This document shows, piece by piece, positions 24,786-32,747 of a DNA stretch of 41,655 nucleotides. Numbering within the stretch: the first letter of the stretch is position 1; each line of letters starts with the position of its first letter. The DNA is from Enterococcus_E cecorum_B (lineage in GTDB: Bacteria; Bacillota; Bacilli; Lactobacillales; Enterococcaceae). The DNA lies in assembly GCA_946499615.1 (NCBI GenBank), contig CAMMST010000017.1:1-41655 (forward strand), given 5' to 3'. A program made the position numbers and the translations under genes. The notes below the pieces were generated by a model that was given only the letters and a program-made list of their open reading frames with translations, was not told where the DNA came from and did not search any database.

Positions 24786-24802
24786 CAATATCCAAAAAAG
24801 TG

Positions 24803-24831
24803 TTGACAATTTTTTTCGATTGAATTATGAT
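24803..24831 (+). promoter_or_regulatory. Strong promoter of glmS
   Basis: Perfect TTGACA (24803-24808) and TATGAT (24826-24831) with 17-base spacing. The expected leader is about 80 bases, too short for the glmS ribozyme. Confidence 0.75.
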
Positions 24832-24869
24832 TGCATTAGCTTTTGTTAACAGTTAAACAAAACAAAAAT

Positions 24870-24884
24870 CATCTATACCAATTT
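24870..24884 (-). promoter_or_regulatory. NagR-like operator element 2, in the glmS leader
   Basis: An identical 15-base copy of the element at 24771, placed about 30 bases downstream of the predicted glmS transcription start, where bound repressor would block elongation or initiation. Confidence 0.5.
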
Positions 24885-24920
24885 ATTATAAATAAAAAAT
24901 CAAAGGTAGGTTTCTAAATT

Positions 24921-26732
24921 ATGTGTGGTATTGTAGGAATTGTAGGAAAAAATCAAGCAGAACGCGTCATCTTAAATGGTTTACATCGCTTAGAATATCG
25001 TGGTTATGATTCAGCCGGCTTATTCGTTTGCGATGAAACTCATGATTATCTTGTAAAATCACCAGGACGCATTAAAAACTTAGAAGAGAAACTAACACCA
25101 GAAGTGACTGGAAATATCGGAATTGGTCATACACGTTGGGCAACACATGGTGAACCAACTGAAGCCAACGCCCACCCTCACACTTCTCAATCAGGTCAAT
25201 TAGTTCTTGTACACAATGGCGTTATCGAAAACTTTGAAGAAATTCATCAAACTTACTTAAGTGAGCATACTTTCTTAGGTCAAACCGATACAGAAATTGC
25301 TGTACATCTAGTGGAAGAATTAAAGAACCGTGACAACTTAACGACTAAAGAAGCGTTCCGTAAAGCTTTAGGCATCATTAAAGGTTCGTATGCTTTTGGA
25401 TTAATCGATAAAAATGACCGTGAAACAATTTACGTTGCCAAAAATAAAAGTCCCTTATTAATTGGTTTAGGCGATGGCTTTAATGTAATCTGTTCCGATG
25501 CTTTAGCTGTTTTAGACCAAACAGACACTTTTGTAGAAATTGAAGACGGCGAAATGGTTACTGTTACTGCTGATTCAGTAGCAATTGAAAAACAAGATGG
25601 GCAAAAAGTAGTACGTGATAGTTTTAAAACCCAAGTCGATATTACAGATATTGAAAAAGGGACTTATCCTTTCTATATGTTAAAAGAAATCGACGAACAA
25701 CCAACTGTTATGCGTCGTCTTGTACAAGAATACCAAGGTGAAAATCATCAAGTAAACATCGACGAAAACCTAGTGAAAGAATTTGCGCAAAGTGACCGTA
25801 TCTATATCGTTGCTTGCGGTACAAGTAATAACGCCGGCTGGAGTGCAAAATCATTAATTGAAAAACTTACAAATATCCCGGTTGAAGTTCATTTATCTAG
25901 TGAATTTGCTTATGATATGCCATTATTATCTGAAAAACCATTCTTTATTTACCTAAGTCAAAGTGGTGAAACAGCGGATAGTCGTCAAGTCTTAGTGACC
26001 ACAAATAAACTAGGTCACCCAGCTTTAACGATTACCAACGTGGCAGGGTCAACTTTATCTCGTGAAGCGAAATATACTTTATTATTATATGCTGGACCAG
26101 AAATTGCCGTGGCTTCAACAAAAGCTTATACTGGGCAAATCGCTGTCATGTCTATCTTAGCAAAAGCTGTCGGTGAATATAAACAACTTCAAGCAGCCAA
26201 AGATTTTGATGTATTCCACGAATTATCCATTGTTGCTAGTGCGATGGATAGTTTAATCAATGATAAACAACATATCAAAGACTTAGCAGATGAGTTTTTA
26301 GCAACAACACGTAATGCCTTTTATATTGGCCGTTCTAATGACTACTATGTTTCAATGGAAGCTGCCTTAAAATTAAAAGAAATTTCTTACGTACAAGCTG
26401 AAGGTTTTGCAGCTGGTGAATTAAAACACGGTACGATTGCGTTAATCGAAGAAGGAACTCCAGTAATGGCGATTATTACTGAAGAAGTAACAGGTTCACA
26501 TACACGCGGGAATATTAAAGAAGTTGAAAGTCGCGGGGCTAAGAGTTTAGTGATTGTAACTGAAAAATTAGCGAAACCAACGGATCAAATCATTTTACCA
26601 ACTGTTCATCCATTCTTAACTAGCTTAGTTTCAGTGGTACCTACACAGTTATTAGCTTATAACGCAACTATCCAACGCGGATATGATGTAGATAAACCTC
26701 GTAACTTAGCAAAATCAGTAACTGTTGAATAA
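24921..26732 (+). CDS. glmS: Glutamine--fructose-6-phosphate aminotransferase (isomerizing)
   Basis: A 603-residue enzyme making glucosamine 6-phosphate, the entry step to UDP-GlcNAc and peptidoglycan. The N-terminal glutaminase domain begins MCGIVGIVG, with Cys2 as the nucleophile after methionine removal, plus the HRLEYRGYDSAG and HTRWATHG motifs. Two SIS domains follow (SQSGETADSRQ; GRSNDYYVSMEAALKLKE), and the C-terminus ends in the typical DKPRNLAKSVTVE. The ribosome site AGGTAGG is 10 bases from the ATG. It is monocistronic with a strong terminator. The paired operator-like elements suggest amino-sugar control by a GntR-type repressor rather than a ribozyme. Confidence 0.98.
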   Translation: MCGIVGIVGKNQAERVILNGLHRLEYRGYDSAGLFVCDETHDYLVKSPGRIKNLEEKLTPEVTGNIGIGHTRWATHGEPTEANAHPHTSQSGQLVLVHNGVIENFEEIHQTYLSEHTFLGQTDTEIAVHLVEELKNRDNLTTKEAFRKALGIIKGSYAFGLIDKNDRETIYVAKNKSPLLIGLGDGFNVICSDALAVLDQTDTFVEIEDGEMVTVTADSVAIEKQDGQKVVRDSFKTQVDITDIEKGTYPFYMLKEIDEQPTVMRRLVQEYQGENHQVNIDENLVKEFAQSDRIYIVACGTSNNAGWSAKSLIEKLTNIPVEVHLSSEFAYDMPLLSEKPFFIYLSQSGETADSRQVLVTTNKLGHPALTITNVAGSTLSREAKYTLLLYAGPEIAVASTKAYTGQIAVMSILAKAVGEYKQLQAAKDFDVFHELSIVASAMDSLINDKQHIKDLADEFLATTRNAFYIGRSNDYYVSMEAALKLKEISYVQAEGFAAGELKHGTIALIEEGTPVMAIITEEVTGSHTRGNIKEVESRGAKSLVIVTEKLAKPTDQIILPTVHPFLTSLVSVVPTQLLAYNATIQRGYDVDKPRNLAKSVTVE

Positions 26733-26742
26733 TATAATGAAC

Positions 26743-26779
26743 AAAAAGGCGCAAGAATAAAAACATCTTGCGCCTTTTT
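26743..26779. terminator. Bidirectional terminator between glmS and lplA
   Basis: GGCGCAAGA and TCTTGCGCC form a perfect 9-bp stem flanked by A5 on the left and T5 on the right, serving both convergent genes. Confidence 0.93.
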
Positions 26780-26780
26780 G

Positions 26781-27761
26781 CTATTCAAATATACAAGCTA
26801 ATATTTCTTCAATGGTTATTTGATAAAAGAGTTGATCCGCTTTTTGTTCAATCAAAATTTGTTTGACAGTTTCGTAGGTAAAGGTTTGATTTGCTAAAGC
26901 TTGCTCTAAATGATTCAAATCACCATAACTAAAGAAATCACCATGAAATGCACAATTTTGGATAATACCATGCTGAATATTTAATGAAACTTCCAGGAAA
27001 CCTGCTGGAAATTTTTTCGCTTTAACCATCGTAAAAGCAGGATTCTTTCCAAAGGTCCAATCCCAACTTCTAAATTTATCTTGGGCTAACTGTTCAACTA
27101 GCACCTCTTCTTTTTCGGTTAGTTGATAAGGTTGATAATCATTTTTCAATATTTCAGTAATTAATTTTTGTCTAAATGTAGCAATATCCCATTTTTCAGG
27201 CAAGGAATCACTAATATTACCCGTACGATCGCGCACCGATTTAATACCCTTTGATTCGATTTTATATTTTGGTGGATCAAGATACTTTGCCATTTTCGAA
27301 AAATCCATATCATATAAAAGTGAACCGTGATGAATGGTATACGCCCCTTTATTACATTGCGCATTTCCTGAAATTTTCTTCCCATTCATGGCTAAATCAT
27401 TGCGACTATTATAAACCACTTCAACACCTAGCGTATGTAAAGCTTCAATAATTTTATCCATATAGGTTTTAAAGTCAATCATTTCACTGGCGGCCTTCAC
27501 AACAAAAGTATATTGCAGGCTGCCTTCATCTGTGTAAATCGTGCCGCCACCAGTATTACGACGCACTAGGTCTACATGGTTCTCTTCAATCTCAGCTAAG
27601 CGTATTTCATTAAAACTATTTTGAAAGTTTCCTAACATTACGGTTGGACGGGTTTGCCACAACATAAAAACACCGTCATCAAATTGCTTTTGTGTACATA
27701 AAAATTCTTCTAAGGCAAAATATTGGGCAGCTTCTTGATAATTGGCATCAATAAAAATCAT
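26781..27761 (-). CDS. lplA: Lipoate--protein ligase A
   Basis: A 326-residue ligase that activates lipoate (or octanoate) with ATP and attaches it to the lysine of lipoyl domains. The RRNTGGGTIYTDEG motif lies near residues 67-80. The catalytic-lysine segment NDLAMNGKKISGNAQ is near 120-134 with its HHGSLLYD continuation, and the small C-terminal domain is present, so it has the full two-domain bacterial form. Its ATG overlaps the lipA stop (ATGA). It is the last gene of lipoyl-domain/lipA/lplA and should use the carrier encoded in the same operon. Confidence 0.96.
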   Translation of the reverse strand: MIFIDANYQEAAQYFALEEFLCTQKQFDDGVFMLWQTRPTVMLGNFQNSFNEIRLAEIEENHVDLVRRNTGGGTIYTDEGSLQYTFVVKAASEMIDFKTYMDKIIEALHTLGVEVVYNSRNDLAMNGKKISGNAQCNKGAYTIHHGSLLYDMDFSKMAKYLDPPKYKIESKGIKSVRDRTGNISDSLPEKWDIATFRQKLITEILKNDYQPYQLTEKEEVLVEQLAQDKFRSWDWTFGKNPAFTMVKAKKFPAGFLEVSLNIQHGIIQNCAFHGDFFSYGDLNHLEQALANQTFTYETVKQILIEQKADQLFYQITIEEILACIFE

Positions 27762-28615
27762 TTGCTCGCTCCACCAGCGGCTAATGCTTCATGCGCTTTA
27801 TAAGAACTTCTAACTTGTGGCGAGCTGGCAACGAATTTGAACCCCTTTTTCATCCCCATGCGACGGTAGACACCAAACTGATGCATTGAAACATATTCTT
27901 GTAGTTTGAAATGCTTAGGAGAAGGTTGTAAATATTGCCCAATGGTAAAGAAGTCTACATTCGCATATAAACAATCATCCATCGCTTGAGCTACCTCTTC
28001 TTGTGTTTCACCTAAACCAATCATAATTCCTGTTTTTGTAAAAATTTCAGGATCTTGCTCTTTAATATAGGCTAAAACTTCTAATGAGCGTTCATAAGTT
28101 GCGCGGTGTCTAATTTTTGGTGAAATTCGTTCAACAGTTTCGATATTATGATTAATAATTTCAGGTTTTGCCGCAATCACTTTATCTAAACTAGCATGGT
28201 CCCCTTGAAAATCTGGAATCAAGACTTCAACTGTCGTGTCTGGATTATATTTCCGGACAGCTTCAATACATTTAACGAATTGACTCGCTCCACCATCTGG
28301 TAAATCATCACGTGCCACACTGGTAATAACCACATGTTTTAATCCCATTTGTTTGGTTGCTTGTGCTAAATGTTCTGGTTCTAATTCATCCACTTCTTCC
28401 ATATGGCCAAAGCTCACATCACAAAAACGACAATTACGTGAACAATGCTTACCCAAAATCATAAAAGTCGCTGTACCGCTACTAAAGCACTCGCCTAAAT
28501 TAGGACAAGTCGCCTCTGCACAAACGGTATTTAATTTCAAATCATGAAGCATACCATTCATTTGACCAACTGCTTCTTGATTAAAACGAATTTTTGGTTT
28601 TACTCGTTGTTCCAT
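27758..28615 (-). CDS. lipA: Lipoyl synthase
   Basis: A 285-residue radical SAM enzyme that inserts two sulfurs into a protein-bound octanoyl chain. Both iron-sulfur sites are visible: the auxiliary cluster cysteines in CAEATCPNLGEC (Cys32, Cys37, Cys43) and the radical SAM CxxxCxxC in CSRNCRFC (Cys58, Cys62, Cys65). The RSSY motif that supplies the cluster-ligating serine is near the C-terminus. I prefer the ATG at 28615, with GTGGAG 8 bases ahead, to an in-frame GTG at 28624. Many Lactobacillales lack lipA and depend on imported lipoate, so its presence is notable. Confidence 0.95.
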   Translation of the reverse strand: MEQRVKPKIRFNQEAVGQMNGMLHDLKLNTVCAEATCPNLGECFSSGTATFMILGKHCSRNCRFCDVSFGHMEEVDELEPEHLAQATKQMGLKHVVITSVARDDLPDGGASQFVKCIEAVRKYNPDTTVEVLIPDFQGDHASLDKVIAAKPEIINHNIETVERISPKIRHRATYERSLEVLAYIKEQDPEIFTKTGIMIGLGETQEEVAQAMDDCLYANVDFFTIGQYLQPSPKHFKLQEYVSMHQFGVYRRMGMKKGFKFVASSPQVRSSYKAHEALAAGGASK

Positions 28616-28620
28616 TGAAT

Positions 28621-28860
28621 TCACTCCACTTCAAAAACTGCTAACACATCATCAACAAAGACTTCATCACCAGGAGCAACCTTCACTTCAAGTACTTTTC
28701 CATCAAAGGGTGCTTCTACTTCATGAACCGCTTTTTCTGTTTCAACTTCATAAAGTACTTCTCCTTTTTTTACTTGAGAATCAACAGGTTGTAACCATTC
28801 TGTAATGACTCCTTGGTCTGTTTTAGTACTTAGTTTAGGAAATAGAACTTCACGTCTCAT
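28621..28860 (-). CDS. Free-standing E2-type lipoyl (biotinyl/lipoyl attachment) domain protein
   Basis: A 79-residue protein that is a single complete lipoyl domain and nothing else. The modification lysine is Lys43 in VETEKAVHEVEAPFDGK, the motif of 2-oxoacid dehydrogenase E2 subunits and not the ESVKA of glycine-cleavage GcvH. No subunit-binding or acyltransferase domain follows. The ATG at 28860 has a GAGGTG site; an upstream in-frame start has none. It is the first gene before lipA and lplA, 5 bases from lipA, so it is the obvious substrate or carrier for both enzymes. Whether it serves as a lipoyl relay or is the remnant of an E2 gene cannot be decided here. Confidence 0.9.
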   Translation of the reverse strand: MRREVLFPKLSTKTDQGVITEWLQPVDSQVKKGEVLYEVETEKAVHEVEAPFDGKVLEVKVAPGDEVFVDDVLAVFEVE

Positions 28861-28904
28861 CAACAACACCTCATTTAATATCATTTATTATGTATCCGCT
28901 TTCC

Positions 28905-28933
28905 ATCATACACCTTTATTTATTATCAATCAA
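28905..28933 (-). promoter_or_regulatory. Promoter of the lipoyl-domain/lipA/lplA operon
   Basis: TTGATT (28928-28933) and TATGAT (28905-28910) with 17-base spacing on the minus strand, about 45 bases ahead of the first ATG. Confidence 0.65.
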
Positions 28934-29142
28934 TACTTTTTCACAGATTTAATGTTATTATGAAACTATAAATATGCTTAATACATATAGATTTTATCAA
29001 TATGTATTGTATTCTCAATTAAGTATTTTTGTTACTTTGTGATTTTAAATTCGCTTAACCTCAGGCTGCATGCACTTATGGCCTTTACATTACATTGTTC
29101 ATATTTCACAAATTCTCTCTTTTTGTTACACTATTTTCAATT
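28934..29142. other. AT-rich intergenic region between the lip operon promoter and the glmM terminator
   Basis: The gene-free stretch from 28861 to 29184 holds the lip promoter on the left, the glmM terminator on the right, and about 200 bases between them. The only structure I see there is AATACATAT (28980-28988) mirrored by ATATGTATT (29000-29008). No coding frame is credible. Confidence 0.45.
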
Positions 29143-29175
29143 AAAAAAACTCTGAAGCGAACTACACTTCAGAGT
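29143..29175 (-). terminator. Rho-independent terminator of cdaA-cdaR-glmM
   Basis: ACTCTGAAG and CTTCAGAGT arms (29149-29175) form a perfect 9-bp stem followed on the minus strand by seven T. Confidence 0.92.
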
Positions 29176-29184
29176 TATTCAAAA

Positions 29185-30546
29185 TTATTCTTCTAATAAA
29201 CCAATTCTTTGTTTAACCACTTGGGCAATTTTATCGACATAGGTTTCGACCAATTCATCCGTTGGTGCTTCTGCCATAATCCGTAACAATGGCTCTGTAC
29301 CTGATGGACGAACCAAGACGCGACCACTATCTTCCATTTCATTTTCGACTTCTTCAATGACAGCTAATACTTCAGGATCAGTTAATGCTTTATTCTTATC
29401 AGTTACACGTAAATTCACTAACTTTTGAGGATAAATGGCTACTTCACTTGCTAATTCAGAGAGTTTTTTACCAGTTTCCTTCATAATATTTAGCAGTTGA
29501 ATACCTGATAGCATGCCATCACCTGTTGTATTGAAATCTAAAAAGACCATATGACCAGATTGTTCACCGCCGAAATTATAACCATTTTTGCGCATTTCTT
29601 CGACTACATAACGGTCACCCACTTGTGTAATCACATCTTTCAAGCCAATATTTTCAATGGCTTTTCTAAAACCTAGATTACTCATGACTGTGGTAACAAC
29701 TGTATCATTTTTTAGGCGACGTTTTTCAGATAGATATTTTGCACAGATGTACATAATCTTATCGCCATCCACAATATTTCCTAATTCATCAACAGCGATA
29801 ATGCGGTCTCCATCTCCATCAAAGGCTAACCCCGCATCGGCTTGTTTTTCAACTACAAATTTTGCCAAGCTTTCAGGATGAGTGGAGCCAACACCATCAT
29901 TAATATTTAATCCATCTGGTGAAGTTCCCATTGTATAAAAATCAGCTTCTAAATCAGCAAATAAACGGTTCACAATCGGCGAAGTAGCTCCATTAGCTCC
30001 ATCTAAACAAATCGTTAAACCAGATAAATCTCCAGGAATCGTATCTGCCAAAAAGCCAGCATAGCGAATCAAACCTTCAGGAAATTCTTCAACTGTTCCT
30101 AAACCTTGCGCTGAAGGACGAGGTAACGTATCTTCTGGTGCATCTAATAAAGCTTCAATTTCAAGTTCTTGCGCATCATCCAATTTAAAGCCATCATTTC
30201 CAAAAAATTTAATACCATTGTCTTGCGCTGGATTGTGCGAAGCTGAGATCATTACCCCGGCACTTGCTTCTTGCACACGGGTTAGATAAGCAACCCCCGG
30301 CGTAGTAATCACACCTAATTGGAAAACTTCAATACCAACAGATAATAATCCTGCCACTAATGCACTTTCTAATAATTGACCAGAAATACGTGTATCACGG
30401 CCCACTAAAACTCTTGGTCGTCTTTTGCCTTGCTCATGTTGGCTAAGTACATAACCCCCACAGCGTCCTAATTTAAATGCTAATTCAGGTGTTAATTCAA
30501 CATTGGCTTCTCCTCGTACACCATCTGTTCCAAAATATTTACCCAT
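29185..30546 (-). CDS. glmM: Phosphoglucosamine mutase
   Basis: A 453-residue alpha-phosphohexomutase converting glucosamine 6-phosphate to glucosamine 1-phosphate for UDP-GlcNAc. It starts GKYFGTDGVRGEAN. The phosphoserine loop is ISASHNPAQDNGIKFFG (near residue 100), the metal site is AFDGDGDR, the sugar loop is GGEQSGH, and the phosphate loop is RPSGTEP near the end. It is the third gene of cdaA-cdaR-glmM. In Firmicutes GlmM binds CdaA and lowers c-di-AMP synthesis. glmS lies about 2.5 kb away in the window. Confidence 0.98.
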   Translation of the reverse strand: MGKYFGTDGVRGEANVELTPELAFKLGRCGGYVLSQHEQGKRRPRVLVGRDTRISGQLLESALVAGLLSVGIEVFQLGVITTPGVAYLTRVQEASAGVMISASHNPAQDNGIKFFGNDGFKLDDAQELEIEALLDAPEDTLPRPSAQGLGTVEEFPEGLIRYAGFLADTIPGDLSGLTICLDGANGATSPIVNRLFADLEADFYTMGTSPDGLNINDGVGSTHPESLAKFVVEKQADAGLAFDGDGDRIIAVDELGNIVDGDKIMYICAKYLSEKRRLKNDTVVTTVMSNLGFRKAIENIGLKDVITQVGDRYVVEEMRKNGYNFGGEQSGHMVFLDFNTTGDGMLSGIQLLNIMKETGKKLSELASEVAIYPQKLVNLRVTDKNKALTDPEVLAVIEEVENEMEDSGRVLVRPSGTEPLLRIMAEAPTDELVETYVDKIAQVVKQRIGLLEE

Positions 30547-30573
30547 AAAAAATTCTCCTTAAAACTTTAAAAA

Positions 30574-31698
30574 TTAATCATTATTCTTCTTTTCGTTTTC
30601 ATTCTTTGTCTCATTGGTAGTCTGCGTAGTTTCTTGTTTGTCTGAATCTTTTTGTGTACTACTTTCAGACTCTTTCGGTAAATCTTGCGTTACATCCTCT
30701 GCACCATTTGTTTGCGTATTTTGCTCAGTAAGATTTTGGTCACGATTGACCTGTGTGTATATTGGTTCAATCCGTATCGTTACATTGCTTTGCGGACTAT
30801 AAAACGCACTATCAACTGGTATATTATAAACCTTTGTTGTAGTCTGAGCAATACCTGAAATATCCACTGGAATGGTAATCTCGTCAATTTTATCTAAATC
30901 ACCACCATTGGATGATAACATGATTGTTTCGGGATTTAAATGGAATTGATAGCCGCTGACCCCACTTGGCAAATTACCAAATTGTTTAGGTGTTAATTTC
31001 ACTTGTTTATTCACACGATTAACTGCTAAATGGACCTCTACTTCTTCCTTGTCAAAAGTGACATCAAGTTTCTCCCCTTTGGCATTTAATGCTTCAAGCT
31101 TCACGGTTTTGGTGATATTTTGCGTGATAGGATTACTTGAAGTAAATAAAGCCTGCACAATCGCAATTTCTTTCATTGTTTGCGCACCGGTAGTTACAAG
31201 CACAGATTTTGGTGTACTTGAGATACTATTTAAAGTCACTCCATCTAATTGACGCTCATCAGCTAAAATTGGTTTAACTGCAAATTTTTTGGAGATTTTC
31301 TTTTCAATCGTTACCGTAGACTTATTCGTACTTAACTTAGCCTTCACACCAGATTTTAAATTTTCGACTTTTAATTTCACTTCATGCGTTCCTGGAGATA
31401 GCTTATTCAAATCAGCAACCACTTTAAATGTTCTAGTATCTGCATTGCTCTCGGCTAATAGTTGCACGCGATTGGCACTACTCAACTTAACATCAACATT
31501 TGGCTCATATCCTTGAATATAATATTTCTTTTCATTATATTCAAAAACAATTGGGACTTGCTTTACCGTTTCTTCATAATTATAGGCTGGTTTTTGCTGT
31601 TTATTCTGTTCCGGATTATTCGCATTGGTAAATAGAATTAAAGTTAACAACAAAGCAAATAAAGCCGTAACCATTTTACTCTTAGTATTTAATTCCAT
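30574..31698 (-). CDS. cdaR: CdaA regulator with YbbR domains
   Basis: A 374-residue protein with one N-terminal membrane segment (about 8-25). About three extracellular YbbR-type beta modules follow, recognisable from repeated PVDISGI/IPV strands and LSPGTHEVKLKVENL-like segments. A low-complexity Gln/Thr/Glu/Asn/Lys-rich tail of about 60 residues ends the chain. CdaR binds the membrane cyclase CdaA and modulates it. Its ATG directly follows the cdaA stop, and glmM starts 27 bases after its end. The long polar tail is variable in the family. Confidence 0.92.
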   Translation of the reverse strand: MELNTKSKMVTALFALLLTLILFTNANNPEQNKQQKPAYNYEETVKQVPIVFEYNEKKYYIQGYEPNVDVKLSSANRVQLLAESNADTRTFKVVADLNKLSPGTHEVKLKVENLKSGVKAKLSTNKSTVTIEKKISKKFAVKPILADERQLDGVTLNSISSTPKSVLVTTGAQTMKEIAIVQALFTSSNPITQNITKTVKLEALNAKGEKLDVTFDKEEVEVHLAVNRVNKQVKLTPKQFGNLPSGVSGYQFHLNPETIMLSSNGGDLDKIDEITIPVDISGIAQTTTKVYNIPVDSAFYSPQSNVTIRIEPIYTQVNRDQNLTEQNTQTNGAEDVTQDLPKESESSTQKDSDKQETTQTTNETKNENEKKNND

Positions 31699-32592
31699 CT
31701 ACTTCCCACCTTTCTTTCTAGCAGATTTTTTTGAGCTAGTTAAGAAATTCAGTACGTTACGACGTTTCTTCTCCTGTTCTTTTACAGATAATTCCTTCGT
31801 TAAGATAGCTAAATAATCTTCTTTCGTTAAATCAGGGATTAACTGATTATTGATGGTAATACTCACACCTCCTGTTTCTTCTGAGACAACTAGTGTCACT
31901 GCATCACTTACCTCAGAAATACCAACAGCAGCACGGTGTCTTGTACCATATTCTTTAGGGATTAAGATACTGTCTGACAAAGGTAAATACGCACAGGCAA
32001 CAGCTACTTTACCATCGCGTATAATTACCGCACCATCATGTAAAGGTGTGTTTGGGATAAAAATATTCGTCAGTAGTTCTCCTGAGATATCCGCATCTAG
32101 AGGTATTCCTGTTTCAATATACTCTTCTAAGCCAGTGTTACGTTCGATCGTAATTAATGCACCAATTTTGCGCTTGGACATATATTGAACAGCTTTATCC
32201 AAAGCTTTGATAATCCGTTCTTCCTCGCGCTCCTTTACACTATTTGGAGCAAAAAATTTGGTACGCCCAAGGTGCTCGAGTCCTCGACGTATTTCTGGTT
32301 GAAAAATGACGACAGCTGCAATCACCCCATAAGTAATGACCTGGTCCATCAACCAAGAAAGTGTATGTAATCCTAAAAATTCAGCAGCAAAACGAATGAC
32401 TAGAAAAACTAGTACCCCTTTTAAAAGCTGAATAGCCTTTGTTCCACGGACTAATTGAAGCAATTTGTATAACAGATACCAAACAACAATAATATCAACA
32501 ATGTTAATCAAAAAGGAATAAGACAAGATGTTTTCTGAAAACAATTGCTTCCAATAATCCAATTGGAAAATATCTCCATTTTGAAAAGACAT
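31699..32592 (-). CDS. cdaA: Membrane diadenylate cyclase (c-di-AMP synthase)
   Basis: A 297-residue protein with three N-terminal membrane segments (about 20-100) and a DAC/DisA_N catalytic domain. The domain has the two hallmark motifs: TPLHDGAVIIRDG (DGA) and YGTRHRAAVGISE (RHR). It joins two ATP into c-di-AMP, the essential messenger for potassium and osmolyte balance. The ATG at 32592 has an AAAGGAAG site 8 bases ahead; the upstream ATG at 32610 lies within the leader. It is the first gene of cdaA-cdaR-glmM. A weak promoter (TATACT near 32630) precedes it. Confidence 0.97.
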   Translation of the reverse strand: MSFQNGDIFQLDYWKQLFSENILSYSFLINIVDIIVVWYLLYKLLQLVRGTKAIQLLKGVLVFLVIRFAAEFLGLHTLSWLMDQVITYGVIAAVVIFQPEIRRGLEHLGRTKFFAPNSVKEREEERIIKALDKAVQYMSKRKIGALITIERNTGLEEYIETGIPLDADISGELLTNIFIPNTPLHDGAVIIRDGKVAVACAYLPLSDSILIPKEYGTRHRAAVGISEVSDAVTLVVSEETGGVSITINNQLIPDLTKEDYLAILTKELSVKEQEKKRRNVLNFLTSSKKSARKKGGK

Positions 32593-32690
32593 AAACAGAC
32601 TTCCTTTCATTTATTTCTTGATTCAAGTATATCATAAGTTTGAATGGTCATGAAAAAAAATAAAGATTTTTACTATTTTTTAAAATACAG

Positions 32691-32732
32691 AAAAAAAAAC
32701 GTACTAGCAATCCCATAAAATTACTAGTACGT
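32691..32732 (-). terminator. Rho-independent terminator of nifJ
   Basis: ACGTACTAG and CTAGTACGT arms (32699-32732) form a perfect 9-bp stem, with nine T after it on the minus strand. It is 15 bases from the nifJ stop. Confidence 0.9.
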
Positions 32733-32747
32733 CTGTTTCAAAAAAGT

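Noticed and set aside
24832..24920. glmS ribozyme in the glmS leader
   Set aside because: The leader predicted from a consensus promoter is about 80 bases, shorter than the ribozyme, and no matching core was recognised.
28980..29008. Inverted repeat AATACATAT/ATATGTATT as an operator or small RNA
   Set aside because: In such AT-rich DNA a 9-bp match can occur by chance, and it is not placed near either promoter.
31850..32188. Open frame of 112 codons on the plus strand inside cdaA
   Set aside because: Antisense shadow of the DAC domain without ribosome site or recognisable product.
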